Assembly: GCA_961205875.1 (NCBI GenBank)
Contig: OY540810.1
Span: 12,648,001-12,712,000, forward strand
From: Sialis fuliginosa
Taxonomy: Eukaryota > Arthropoda > Insecta > Megaloptera > Sialidae
Direction: 5' to 3'
Length of the DNA stretch: 64,000 nucleotides
The notes beneath the pieces were generated by a model, which worked only from the letters and a program-made list of their open reading frames with translations, had not been told where the DNA came from and made no database searches. The position numbers and the translations under genes were made by a program. Below, in pieces: positions 45,895 through 59,400 of the stretch; position 1 is the stretch's first letter, and every line of letters begins with the position of its first letter.

Positions 45895-46275
45895 ATAATT
45901 TTTTTTTCGTGCGAGCATATTTATACTATACTCTAGGTTTTCTGCAGCATCAAGGAATTCTACGGCACCAAGGTATTCTGCGGCACCAAGGAATTCTACG
46001 GCACCAAGGAATTCTATTTGGTGTCATAGAATTCCTTGGTGCCGCAGAAAACCTAGAGTATAGTATAAATATGCTCGCACGTAAAAAAAATTTGGTGCCG
46101 TAGAATTCCTTGGTGCCGTAGAATTCCTTGGTGCCGCAGAATACCTTGATGCCGTAGAATATTTTGGTGCCGTAGAATACCTTGGTGCCGTAGAATATCT
46201 TGGTGCCGTAGAATTCCTTGGTGCCTCAGAATACCTTGGTGCCGCAGAATACCTTGGTGCCGTAGAATTCCTTGT
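45895..46275. repeat. Palindromic array of an 18-bp unit
   Basis: The unit is GGTGCCGTAGAATTCCTT. Four or so copies on the left (about 45948-46018) run in the inverted sense and more than ten on the right (46021-46275) in the direct sense. A unique flank, TGCGAGCATATTTATACTAT (45913-45932), is inverted at about 46056-46084 between two direct blocks. Units vary between GCCGTAG, GCCGCAG and GCCTCAG, and between AATTCC, AATACC and AATATC. EcoRI sites are frequent. Confidence 0.9.
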
Positions 46276-46345
46276 TTTGTAAATCAATCTGAAAATAAAT
46301 GTATAATATTGATTAAAATGTGTTTATTATTTTGCAATAAAGTAT

Positions 46346-46379
46346 AGACCAGTCATAACATTGATGTTATGACTGGTCT
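46346..46379. repeat. Perfect 16-bp hairpin
   Basis: AGACCAGTCATAACAT, a 2-base loop and the exact inverse. It directly follows CAATAAAGT. It may be a transposon end or an RNA hairpin. Confidence 0.8.
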
Positions 46380-46563
46380 TACAAATATTATTTCGTTGTC
46401 ACTACTTTTCTCTAATAAGGCATCTGAAATAAAGAAAAATTAAATTAATTGATATTTTAATTATATATAAATAATAAAAAATTACCAAGAAACAAACCGA
46501 AAGGTGCACAGCTACCAACAGGATTTCGTAGCTCTAGTTTTATTTCCAATCTATATAATACAT

Positions 46564-46591
46564 CTCCCGTCTTGTTTATACAAGACGGGAG
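46564..46591. repeat. Perfect 11-bp hairpin
   Basis: CTCCCGTCTTG, loop TTTATA, CAAGACGGGAG. It lies 73 bases from the 3' end of the Myb/SANT relic on the minus strand. Confidence 0.75.
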
Positions 46592-46663
46592 AATTATTTC
46601 CTCCTAGAAAATTAATTAAATTAGTAATTTGTTTGTAAAACTTATTTTATAATAATTAATTAC

Positions 46664-46915
46664 CTGCTCATCCGCACAATCTTTCTTGGCTTTTTTTTTA
46701 ATACTTTCGTGAAGATTTTTTAATTGAATACCATTACGTAGTTGGCCTGTCTTTGTAATATTATTGAACTCGCTAGCTATTTCATTCCACGTTTGATTTT
46801 TTTAATTTGTAGTTACTAAATTGGTTGTCTTATTTTCGATAATATCTATGCATTTTAACACCAGCTCTAATAAAACCTGCTTATCATCATCACACTGTAT
46901 CCTTTTTCTCTCATT
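46664..46915 (-). pseudogene. Myb/SANT-like DNA-binding domain relic
   Basis: The minus strand reads DDDKQVLLELVLKCIDIIEN, then an in-frame TAA (46804-46802), then NQTWNEIASEFNNITKTGQL and LKNLHESIKKKAKKD, ending at a possible CAG/GTAATT donor. The pattern (TW..IA.EFN, QLKNL...KKKAKK) is that of the Myb/SANT-like domain found in many insect transposon-associated proteins. The start (MREK) is out of frame with the rest, so there is both a stop and a frameshift. Confidence 0.7.
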
Positions 46916-47510
46916 TTATTTTTTTTTTATGTACTTAAATAAACTTTTCATCAAAATAAGTACTTATTATAGTATTTTGATTTAGTTGTTTATCATAATA
47001 AAGAAATGTCAAATTGAATAGTTTCCTTTTAGTGACATTGACTAGAAGTCTATTTTTTCTGTATATCACAAAATCACAACAGGTTTTAAGACTGCTGATT
47101 TCTACTTAATAACACGCATGCGTGAAAGTCATAATTCTACGATTTCATTGGCTACATCCTTGAGTGATTGTCATTTACATTTAATACCCAGTAGATAGCG
47201 TTATTTGACAGCAAATGTGCGCAGGCGCGAATTTGCACCCATGCAATTTCTTTATAATACCGGGCATTATTCAGAATTTTTTTAAATTCCTCTCGCACAT
47301 CAAAAACTGATTATTTTTTCTACATCCCCTGTAATTTTAATCATGATCGTGACAATTTTTTTATTTATATATGTACATAATTGCGGTTCACAATCGCAGG
47401 GACATTTAGATTCGGTACGTTTATTATAGCTGTCAATTTGATTTTTGTATATGTCCGATAACCGCGAAAACATGTTTTGTTTGTTTTAGTTTTAATAGAT
47501 AGTTAAAAAA

Positions 47511-50500
47511 ATGGTTAATCGAAAAGGAATTATTGTTCGAGTATCTGTTTGGAATTTGGGGTATTGTCATATACTAATTTCATAATTTAAGAATGTTATT
47601 TTAATTCTTCAATTACATATTTTTAGCACATTTCGTTCCTGTGATATATTTCCAGGGCCGAATTTAAATTTGATATTGGGTCCAAATGGAACCGGAAAAT
47701 CAACAATCGTTTCGGGAATCATTTTAGGATTAGGAGGAAATCCAAAAACAATTGGTAGAGCTTCACAAGTGAGTTTAAAAATAAATTAAAACAATACCGG
47801 AGATAATTTATAATGATACAATTTTTAGTTGAGTGATTATATTCGAGTTGGGTGCGATGAAGCTAAAATCGAAGTGGAACTTGTATCAGGAGACCGATGC
47901 CCTAATATTATCATCACAAGACAATTTGATAAACGAAGTCGAAGTACTTGGTTGTTAAACAATAAAACAGTGTCTCAGAAACAGGTTTTGGAAGTTATAC
48001 AGGAATATTGTATTCAAGTAGATAATCTTTGTCAGTTTTTACCGCAAGATAAAGTACAGGATTTTGCCAAGATGAATAATCAAGAGTTGTTACTTAATAC
48101 TCAAAAATCAGTAGGACCGGCTGATTTGACTGCATGTTATGAAAAACTTATTGAAACTAGAAGTAAACATAAAGAACTTGAGAATAAAAAGGCTAAACAG
48201 ATGTTGAATTTACAACAGTTACAAGAGAAAAATAACAGGATGACTGACATCGTAGAAAGAATAAACGCACAACGTAATTTAATGTCTACTTTAAAACATT
48301 TAAAATCTAAGCTGGTTTGGATGCAGTATAAAGAAGTACGGGAACAGGCACTTGTTGCTAGGGAAGATAAAACTAAAGCGACTACAGCGTTAGATACACA
48401 CAAGACGAATTTAGCTATTTTTGACAAAAAGCTAATGGCCGAGAAGAAAACTATATCATCTTTACAAGATGCTATAATTAATATGGTATAATGCAAAAAT
48501 ATTATTACAGTGATTTCTTATTAACCTTTACAGAGCTGGCATAGGGCTGAAGTGTAGCATTCATTAGATAGAAATATCAAAATTTTGCACTAATCTCCCC
48601 CCCCCCCATCTCTTACAAAAAGAATTTTCAAAAATGCTTTTTATCTTATAGAGTATTTGTACCACTATTCATTTGAGTGAACATAAACAAAACAAAAAAT
48701 TCTCATACAAATTTTTCCACCCCCTTGCAACTTCTTAGGGGTTAAATTTTAGAAAAAAAAACAATTAGTTTCCTTAAAAAAACTTTTCATATTAAAATTT
48801 TATTACTATGATGTGAGCTGTGCGGGCTTATAAATTAGTGCATAACAAAATTACTATAAACTTCTTATTTTATTATTTATAAAATAAAATGTTAATATAT
48901 TTAATTATTATTATATTTATATATGTTTTTAATATAAAAAACTTTTATTATTTAAATTTTTATAAAAAAAAAAAATTAATATTTATTATTTTATTTTTAT
49001 TAATTTTTTTTTCGTATGTGTGGGGAGAGGTCCCGCATCAGGGTTTTAGAATCTGGTCACTTTAGCCACAGTATATATTAAAGATATATTATAAATATAA
49101 AAGAGATAGTGAGTTTCCATTCGCTTTTGCACAATTTTTTGTATGAAATATACTGCGGTTGCCAAATTATATTTAATTTTCACTTTTAATTATTAACAAA
49201 GTAAAAAATACATTTAATGTACATATGTTCTGCATATAAATTAAAATCTAAATTTTTCAAAATCAAATCTTGTTTCTTTTTGAAAAAAAATACGGATAGT
49301 TCACAACTAAAGGGGTGCTAGGCCAATAACCTTAACTGATGTATTTTTTTTTAGAATCAACTAATCAGTAGCACACATAACATTGTCCGTGATCAAGTTG
49401 AAGAAATGGAACATATTTCGGATTCAATTAAAATTGAACGACAAAATTTAGATATTAAACTAAAAAATGAACAAGAAAGAGATAAAACAATCAGAGAAAC
49501 TCAAAATGAAATTGATAAATTAGAAAACGATATAAAATCTTTAACCTGTCAGTTCGGTTCAGGTAAATTTAATTTAATTATGAAAAATCAAACCTAACCT
49601 AACTTAACAAAATGTATTTTTACAGACGAAGAAATAACACAACAGATATTAAATTTAAGACCGCAAATGGATAATACGGATCATCAAATAACGCAACTCA
49701 CAGAAAAGAAAAATGAAATGGAAAACACTTTACACGGTCTTAAAATGAAAACAGTGGAATTTGAAAGTGAAAAACGATTGTTGGAAAATGTTAAAAATCA
49801 ACAGTTAAATAAACTGCAACAATTGAATAATGATGCGTACCGAGGTGTCCTGTGGTTGAGAGAAAATAAACATTTGTTTAAGTATCCTGTTTACGAACCA
49901 ATAATGCTAGAGGTTGGTATTTATAAAAAATCATTTTTTTATTTTCTTAATGCAATATTCAAATAGCTGTAACTTTGGTAAAAAACATTGTAATGAAATT
50001 TTTCAAAAGAAATTAAAGCTTGAAATCTTACAGGCCGATAAAGGTGCGCCGAAAATTTTCAAATTTTTTTTTCTAACTTTGGCAGCGTGCATTGGGTGTA
50101 AAAAAAATTGCAGTAAAATTTGGTTTGTGTCATTTGATAGTTTGAACCTTGAAGTTTTCATCGAAAATCGTCGTTTTATATCGTGACCTACAAATTGAAC
50201 AAATTATCGTATAAATAAATTAAAAAAAGCATTTTAATGCTGAAAGTATCTACTTTTCAATTCTTTTGAATAGTTGGAGATAGATTGATTTTTTAGCGAA
50301 ACTAATTAACAGTGATTTTTTATCAAAATTGTTTTGATAGTTTTTAGCGATAATTGATATTTAAAAAAAATTGCAGCTAAATTTCTTCTATACCAATTGA
50401 AAACCTGAAATGTAGGCTTCGAAATCTATGATTTTTTTCTCACAGTGCTTGATGAAAGAAATATTAATTCTCATAATGCTGATTTCAGTTGAATAACTCG

Positions 50501-52704
50501 GTGAAAAAAAATGCAGAAAAAATTTAAAAAAATGATTTTGAAGCTTACATTTCAAACTTTCGATTGATATAAAGGAAATTTAGCTGCAATTTTTTTACAC
50601 TCAGTGTACACTGCCAAAGTTGTAATTTTGTGGTGCTACTTTTATTATCCTGTAACTCTTTTAGATGTTAATGAAATAAAAATATTTTAAAAGAATCTTT
50701 AAGTAAAGATTTCAATCTTTCATTTCCTAATTAAAAAATTTTATTCCGATCGTTTTTACAAAAGATATTTGCATTTTAGTTAAACGTGACCAACATAGAA
50801 AATGCAAAATTCATCGAAAACACAATATCTCGTCGAGATTTGTACGCATTTATCTGCGAAGATGCTGATGACATGAATACTTTAATTAGACATTTACGTA
50901 ACGACAATAAATTACGCGTAAATGTCGCTCTTTCTGGACCACAGCAGCCACCATCAAGCAGTTATAAACCTCCCGTTCCGTTAGATCAGCTAGCGCCATA
51001 TGGAGTCTACGCATACATCTCTAATTTATTCACTTGTCCAGAAAGCATTATGAAATACTTATGTAAGACATTCAGAATCCATAGCATTCCCGTCGGCGTC
51101 AAATACGAACGTGCATTTGAACTTCCAGAAAGCATTATGCTTGCATTTTCAGGTGAATTAAATTTAATAGACTAATATGTAACGTAACCTAACATAACCT
51201 TTTACAGATAGCCATCGTTTCGTAACAAAATATTCCCGTTACTCTAAAGAAAAATCAACACAAGTTACAGAAATATCTCAAGCGAGGATATTTACGACTA
51301 CAGTGAACAAGAAACAGTTGAAAAAACTGCAACAGTCAATCATACAGCTCCAGTCAAAAATGGAAAAGGTTTCAGTTGAACTTCGACAGATAAAAGAACA
51401 AATAACTGACTTAATAGAATCACGAAACGCTTTAACGGCTCATAAAAATCAACTTCAAGTAAAGAAGAGTCAAATTGATATAATTGAAACAAGGCTTAAA
51501 TTGATCAGACAGAATCTGAAAGATAGTCAAGATAATCAAGTTGATATTGAAGCAGAAGAAGCAAAAACTAAAGAAAAAATAAAAGAGTTAATTCAGAAAA
51601 AACTCGTTGCGCAATCAATCGTTCAAAAGAAGTTTAAGAAATATCAAGGACACGTTATAGCCGCTCGTTCCGCTCGTGTCAAACTAGGGGTTATTAACAA
51701 TAGAAACATTGATTTGTATCAACAACATAACGAAGCACTTGCATCTGTTAGGAGATCAGAAATCACTCTAAATAAAATAAAAGAAACGTTTGAACGACTT
51801 AGACACGAAGGAAAAGAAATATTCGAGGCTGCGAAAAAGACAACAGACGGATTAACTCCAAACGATGAAAGGTTTAAAACGTTCCAAGATATTTTTGATA
51901 CGTTTCCAGATGACGTAAATGCGATAAAAGAAATGATTATTCACACGCAAGCCGAAAAGGACTGCATGGGTGACGAAGACGAGGATGTTATCAGGGAATA
52001 TGAAAAATGCAAAGAACAAATAACTCAAACCGTCGGTAACAGCGAAATGTTGACTGAACATTTGAAAAAAATCGAAACCGAATTAAATACGTTACGTTTA
52101 CGATGGTTAGTTCCGCTGCAAGAAATGATAGAACGTATAAATTTAAGGTTCACGGAGTACTTTAATAGAATGGGATACACGGGAGAAGTTTCAGTTGTGT
52201 CTGCAGAAAATATCCACGATTATGACGCGTATGGTTTGAGTATAAGAGTGTCGTTTAGGGAAGGTGAAGTTCTTAAAGAGTTGAATCAATATACGCAGAG
52301 TGGCGGAGAGAGAGCAGTTACGACGGCTATCTATATGTTGTCGTTACAAGAACTTACGTTTGTTCCGTTCCGGTGTGTTGATGAAATTAATCAAGGTATG
52401 GACTCGATAAATGAAAGAAAGATATTTGATTTGATCGTTGATACAACAAGTGCTGAAGATACTTCGCAGTATTTTTTGGTTACACCAAAGGTAAGATATG
52501 TTTTTAGAAATACTTTATTGAATAATAAAGTAAATTTTTAGTAGCTTAGTAAATATATTTATTTATTTTCAGTTGTTGCCTAACTTAAAATGTACACCGA
52601 CTATGACAGTCCACATAATACATAACGGAGCTTATCTGAAAGAAAAGGATGATTTTAGTGTCAAACGTATGATGGAAAGGTTAAAAAGAAGTACGGTTAG
52701 TTAA
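47511..52704 (+). CDS. SMC5: Structural maintenance of chromosomes protein 5 (SMC5/6 complex)
   Basis: Eight exons: 47511-47560, 47627-47768, 47829-48485, 49355-49562, 49626-49912, 50780-51152, 51208-52490 and 52573-52704, total 3132 bases, 1043 residues (human 1101), all GT-AG and in phase. Walker A is GPNGTGKST (35-43), and NLCQFLPQDKVQDFAK is the SMC5-specific N-terminal motif. Long coiled coils flank a hinge around LYAFICEDADDMNTL...KLRVNVALSGPQ...YGVYAYISNLF. The signature QSGGER is at 936-941 and Walker B FRCVDE at 960-965, with NQGMD after it. SMC5 pairs with SMC6 to compact and repair DNA and resolve recombination intermediates. All ATPase motifs are intact. Confidence 0.96.
49140..49345 (-). 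repeat. Dispersed repeat before SMC5 exon 4
   Basis: Inverted copy of 4440-4645 (words GTTCACAACTAAAGGGGTG, CATTTAATGTACA). It ends about ten bases before the acceptor of exon 4 (49355). Confidence 0.6.
50365..50610. repeat. Inverted repeat in SMC5 intron 5
   Basis: AAAAAAATTGCAGCTAAATT (50366) and ATGTAGGCTTCGAAATC are inverted at 50530-50605 (GAAGCTTACATTTCAAAC, AATTTAGCTGCAATTTTTTT). Mismatched arms of about 70 bases. Confidence 0.6.
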
Positions 52705-53875
52705 TTTTTTTTAAATAGTTACAGTGTTTCAAATTATTTCATGTTTTTATTTTTAATATCGAAATTATATACATTAATTAAATGATTAAATCACATCCTA
52801 TTTTCATTAAAAATATTTTTATTTGTTAACATTTACACATGTATATATGTAGATGTATAATATATGTATATATATATATATTTTTAAATAACGACCAATG
52901 AAAAAATATTCACTTTTGTTTTGGAATATTTGTCCCATAGGATAGAATAGTAATGATTGTTATCTATTTAAATTATAATATCTATTTAAAAGTTATCAGG
53001 GTTAAGATGAGTTTCTGGTTTAAGATAAATATAATTAAGTACCAAGCCTCCATGTACCTACTTGTCAATTATACATTTGCCGCAATTTACATTGATTTTT
53101 TTCATTATAAAATCAGTTAAATGCAAAATTTTACCCCCTCTTTTTACCCATCCTAATTTGAAATATTCGGTCACGTCACTTTTATCGTAATGGGATAGAA
53201 AATAGATATTTTAAATTTCAGGATTCTAGCTTTATGTTTAACAATAGGAAAACTTTTGATACATGAGATAAAGAATACTAAATATAAACATTAAAAATTT
53301 TATAATATGTACTCCAGTTTATGTTTCTGCGACATGTATATTCGACAAGTCTTTATTTATTTTGTTAATTAATATAAAAAATATGAATAGATTAAACTAA
53401 AATATATATATCTTGTAATATCTTATTAATATGTACGTTACATTTATATTAAACATTTAAAAAAAAAATTGTATTTAAATTATTTTTGGCATCAAAATTT
53501 TGTAGGTAAGTAAAATAAATATTAGTTTATTTATGGTAGGCTTATAAGAACATGAAGTATCACTTATTAATATGAGAAGAAAGGTTCTAAGTAATAAGAT
53601 ATTTAAAATAAATGTAAGTATGGGGAAAGATTGTTAATTTGCCATTAACAAATAAAAACATTACGGCCGTATCTATTATAATTATTTTTGCTCCATATGA
53701 AATTAAATTACGTTTATTTTTAATAAAATTAATTCAGATTACTTTTGCACTCCTTACCAATTAATTTACTTGGTTACGGCCCTGTGATAATTTTTGTTGG
53801 GTCTTTATTTAAATTATTTTAATATTGTTGGAAGAGGGAAGGACTTTGAATACGAAACCCATAAAATAACAGTAT
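52705..53875. other. Gap between convergent SMC5 and the unrecognised minus-strand gene
   Basis: AT-rich 3' flanks of two convergent genes. A minus-strand AATAAA at 53809-53804 would serve the unrecognised gene. No gene seen. Confidence 0.6.
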
Positions 53876-56403
53876 TTAATGTTTAAATTCTCTGTTCTCC
53901 ATCTGTTTGGATTTGATTCGTTCTAATATTTCCTTATTCTGTTGGTAGAAGTTATTCTGGTGTCCTTGGTTTTTGAATAACGAATAAGACGGTTTCGCGG
54001 TGTCCTGTTTTTCGTTTGGCGTGTATTCGAGAATGTGTTGAAGAATGTTGTTGTCTGGGGGTAGCTGAAGTGCTCCGTCTCCTCCTAGACCTTTACGTGC
54101 AGCCGATACGAGTTCAGGGTGTTCTGTGAGGACGTCGGTTAAAGCAGCGATCAGTACATCTGTATATAAAAAGCAGTATTAGTTTGCGATTAAGTTAAAC
54201 TGAGACATTTTTAGGGTTCTGTAGAAAACTAGGAATACTTATAGTTTTGCTCTGTCCGTCTATCTGTTTGTGTGTCACAGCCCTCCCATTCTCTCATTTA
54301 TATACCTACTAGCTATTACCTTCGAGCATATACCTACTAGAGGCAGCCTTTCCGTCCGCCATGCGAACAAGCGTGCGAGAGAAAAAGCGCGAATAAATCT
54401 ACAACCTTTCTCTTTCGCTCGCCGAATTCAGCACGCGGAGCGAGAGAGAAAGGATGTAAACTTATTCGCGCTTTCTCTCTTGCACGCTTGTTTTGCACGG
54501 CCGAGCGGCAAGGCTGCCTCTAGTAGGTAGTATATGCTCGAAGGCTATTACCGCTATTACCCATGTGGAATTTAGGTAGGCAAAAATCACACCATGAAGT
54601 TAAGTTAGGTAAATAATACAGATTTCTGTATGATAGTCGATAAAACATGTTAGTTTCGCATTTGCACAATAGATGTCACTAAACTAACACGTTCAAAAGT
54701 ACACACAACCATAGAAATAGAGAATGGACAGTGCATTCTGTATTATCTCAATGGTGTAACATCTGTTCAAAAAGGGAGAGAGAGATGCAGTGTAGTTTGG
54801 AATATATCTACCTCTTTTTCTAAGAATCTATGCCCTTCCTCAGTATGTAAGCTATCTCCCTGCCAAATTTCATCAAGATCGGTTCAGCGGTTTAGCCGTG
54901 AAAGGTAACAGACAGACAGACACACTTTTACATTTATTATATTATTAAAATATTAATATTAAGATGAAATTGGTATACGGATGTAGATTGATAACCCAAA
55001 AACAGAACTAGACTGGGAAGTGTATTTATTCACTTACCCCATTGAGTGGGGTGTCTTTAGATAGGTCTCCTAAAATGCAACAAAAAATGTTCTAGAACTT
55101 TTTGATTTTAACCCTTCAGTCACGATATATTTGCTTTCAAAATCGTTATTAGACTGTCTCCCCCCCCTCTAATTTCTAAACTGTCGATGTAAAAATCTGA
55201 AAAAATTCTTTTAATTAGTATTTTCAATAAAAATCATAGAACAATGTAACAAAAATAGTTGTCATGTCAAATTTAGAAATAACTCGAATAAATCGTCACA
55301 TGAACACGTACACTTTTATAGGGATTATATTATGTATTACATATTTCGTTAATATGAAATAGTTCTTGTTATGTATTATCAAGTAGAGAATGTTAGTGAG
55401 AATGGCTACGAAACCCTACCATGTGTGTTGAGAAGAGTATACATACCTAAAACTTTCTTCTCGAGTGACCTAGATATGTGTCCCTGTTCCGTTTCGGATT
55501 CAAGGAACGTTGTGAACTTTTGAAGTGCTTCCTGTGCTTCTGTACTACCTCGTGTCAAAGACTGGGAGAACATCACTTTGGCTAGCTGATAAATAACTTC
55601 TTCGAGTGAATATTGCGTGTATAGAAAATCGGCTACTCGTAATCTTTCCAGTAACGTTTCATATTCTTCATCGTTTATCACGTGTTCTGGTTGCTTAGGA
55701 CCTGAATATAAAAAATTTTATTGAAAAATAACAATATTTTTAATATTTTTTTATCAGAATTATCCTCACTATCTGAAAATACAACTCGGTACTGTTCGTG
55801 ATATCTTGTTAAGTGAAGATTTTAATAATAAAAAAACGTTTACATATATAAATTCCTACTGTATTTTTATATCTAATACTCGACGTGAATTTTTGAAGTG
55901 AAACTTCTTTAACGAGACATGGATTGGAATGATCTCGACACGTTTTCAAGATGAAACGCTAAGTAGAGGAAGAAGGTGAAAGACCAGAGCCAGTATGTGA
56001 GTTTGAATGTGTGCGCATTGGCGTCGCAAAAGGGGGCTGCGGACCACCCAGAGTGAGACCTTCAAAGGGGTGACACCCGTGTCATATGTTAAAAAATAAT
56101 GCGTATTTACCTAATTTTTTGGTTAAAGCTTCCAGGGCGTAAAATGTGTCATTAATAGTCTATAAAGGGGTGAAAACCGCCCAATTTATTAAAAAAAATA
56201 TGCAAAAATTAAAACATATTGATTTTTTGGGGTAGGGGGGGGTGACAATATTGATTTCTGCCCCGGGTGTCACCCACCCCTCTAGCAACGCCACTGTGTG
56301 TGTGTGTGTGTACCACAGGTGTGTACACATGTATAAGAGCGATGAGTAGATGTATAAGAGAAAGATAACTGAATAGCCCTGCGTACAAGTAACTTTACGT
56401 CAG

Positions 56404-56445
<42 letters not shown>

Positions 56446-59400
56446 TGAGTAAATGTATAAGAGAAAGATAGAAGAGTGCGTAAAAGTCGGTTTTCGCATT
56501 TTGTATATGGTTTTTGTGTTAAAATAATACGTTTGATTATTAATTAAATAATCGTTTACTTTATTTATTTAATTCGCATTGTTAATGAAAACAAAATAAG
56601 TTCCACTTCAACCGTTCGCTTGTGTGGATGAGGTACACACCACTTTTTTTAAATTAGAAATCCAACAATGAATTTTCTTACCTCTTTGTGGAGTTTGACC
56701 AATGGATGGTCTGTTAATGCTGTCTTTTTTGTTGATATCGTTTTTCAAAATATTCATAGTGTCGTATTGATTGTCTTGGTTAAATTCGTCGATTATATTG
56801 CGAAATGATTCAACTGGATCATTTTGGTGGACATTCAGTTTCAACTAAAAAAACAATAGAAATAATATTAAAAACGAAAACATCGTGCTTTTTCTACATA
56901 AAATAGGTTCCGATCGATTATCAGTCAAGTGAAGAGAAAAAAATTTGGGACTCTTAAATTTTTAGGGTTGCCAGAATATAGGTATCTCTTTTAAAGAGAA
57001 CATTAGTCCACTAACAAGTAACACTACCCAACTGTAACTCACCGATTTGAATGAAACTTAACATACTTATTAAACACCGAAAAATATTAAATACGTGTTT
57101 TTTTGTTTCGGCTAAATACGCTTTTTAGGGGTAGAAATCACCCCTCAACCACTGGAGGTGGAAACAGTTATGGCTAATTATTTCTGAAACGATACATTTT
57201 CTGAAAAAAGTGCTTAGGACCAAAGTTGTATAGTTCAAAGTGATGCATTTGATGGCGACCTTGAGGTCGATTTTCAAGGTGAATGAAACATGAAATGATT
57301 TTCAAATGACCTTGAAAATCGATCTCAAGGTCGCCATCAAGTGCATCACTTTGAACTATACAACTTTGGTCCTAAGCAGTTTTTTCAGAAAATGTATCGT
57401 TTCAGAAATAATTAGCCATAACTGTTTCCACTTCCAGTGGTTGAGGGGTGATTTTTACCCCTAAAAAGCGTATTTAGCCGAAACAAAAAAACACGTATTT
57501 AATATTTTTCGGTGTTTAATAAGTATGTTAAGTTTCATTCAAATCGGTGAATTACAGTTGGGTAGTGTTACTTGTAAGATTAAACTTTTACCCGGAACTA
57601 ATTCGGACCAAAATGAAACCGATATTAACGAACTTGAACTTGTTTTAAAGAAAATTTTATGCTCTGCAAAAAAGTCATTCGTAAAATGAACGGTTTCAGA
57701 GAAAAACGCGAAAAACTATGAAAAAATGCAACCCGTCCGCCATTTTGTTAAGATGGCGGCGGTAGCACAACTCGGATCAGCTTGGAATTTTTGTGGGATG
57801 ATCAGGGATACTAGTAGAACGTTTTCACCAAAAATCATTTTGGTCCGAATTAGTTCCATGTATCAGGTAATTTCATACTAATCTGATTTGACTATATGTT
57901 CTCTTTTTGAGCATTGATCTTTCTTTTTCTGTTTTTATATTGAAGTGTCCTCTTTTGTTCTCTTTTTTAATGTAGCAAGGAAATGGAAGTATTGTAATAC
58001 CATCGAAAAATCGTGTTCGAGATAAGAGCAGATTCTGATGGTACTACCTTCAAAACGTAAAGAAAAGTTAATTTCCGCATGGCGGCTGTGCGTATGACTG
58101 TGTGTGTGTCTGGATGTAGAATTTTCTTTCGTTCACGATAACTACTCTAAAAAAGCACCAATTTGAATTATTTTGTCTCGGTGAGTACTCCAGATCTATT
58201 GATTTTGGGGCTAATCGGATTAGGGGTTTTGGAAATATTCGAAATTTTGTAACTTTTATCGTCTAAAAAGTGAACGTTGCGAGTATTATCTCACTAATTT
58301 TGATAAGACTTGGTACATTTGTAATTCAATTGAACCTAAGGGACATTTATTATTTGTACGTGCCTAAACAGCTATTGAAGGAGTGAAAACCCAAAAGATA
58401 TTAAGAACATGGAAGTCATATATATAGTTCTTCATACCGATATTTTAAGAATCCCAGAAGAAAAACCAAATCATTTTTCTAAAATCAATTTTAGTGGGTA
58501 TTTTTTTTCTATTTCAGGCCAAAAATCGATCTAATTTGATTGTTTTAAAATTTCGGTATAAACGAGTCAGCTGTTGTTTATTTTTAAATAATTTCAATAG
58601 CGAAGCCAATCCTTTTGATGCGTATTACCTTTGAACCCAGATCTTCCTTTTGCAAATCGTTCGAGCGGAAACCTTGCTGCGAATAATGTTCTTGTAAATA
58701 ATCCAAGTTTAATTTGATCTCTTGTAAAAATGTCAAAGCCTCGTCTTGAGTCATCTAAAAACGGGTCAAATATTTTATATGACATGAAATTTTACATAAA
58801 CTTCAAATTCAACTCTAAGCAAAAGATACGAGTTTTAATATAGATAACAGATTTAAAGGGGTCGCATATATTTGCTGTCTCTACAGCACCAGTGGCGCAC
58901 TTAAGTTTTTTAGGGGTTAGATCCCTTTCTCCTTCTCCCAAATTCGTCAGCGCTAAGGGGGGCGGGCGATCCGCCCCGAGTATCGCCCGCAGTAGGGTGA
59001 CACCCGTGTTATATGTTAAAAAATAAGGCGTATTTACTTTATTTTTTGGTAATTTTAAGCTTCCAGGGAGTAAAGTGTGTAAATTTTTTTTTAGTCATTG
59101 GAAGTCTTTAAGGAGTGTGATAACTATCCAATTTATTTTAAAAAAATAGATATTTTTTCTGTCGTTAAAAAATCACAGGGATGACACCCGTCTAATTCGT
59201 AAAAAATTTCGATTTCCGGCTCAAGTGTCACCCTCCCTAGCGACACCACTGAATATACCTACATTATTTAATTTAACAATTATTTGTGATAAAATTAAAC
59301 CTCTCTCGTTTTTTTGGGTGCGCCATTGTACAGCACAAGTAGTTTTAACTCACAAGGGCGTGGGAGTTAAAAATTATACATACCATGCCATCTTCTAGGA

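Larger units (their letters stand above)
45727..47510. other. Gap between AK8 and SMC5
   Basis: Contains the 18-bp palindromic array, two perfect hairpins and a transposon-associated Myb/SANT relic, described separately. 46920-47510 is AT-rich with a GCGCAGGCGCGAATTTGC patch at 47219 and shows no gene. Confidence 0.6.

Noticed and set aside
46024-46287. Repetitive protein RHQGIL/APRNSTAPRYS from the 18-bp array
   Set aside because: An 18-bp unit without stops reads through in several frames on both strands; no gene signals are needed to explain it.
48137-48496. 119-codon minus-strand frame opposite SMC5
   Set aside because: Antisense shadow of SMC5 exon 3 coiled coil.
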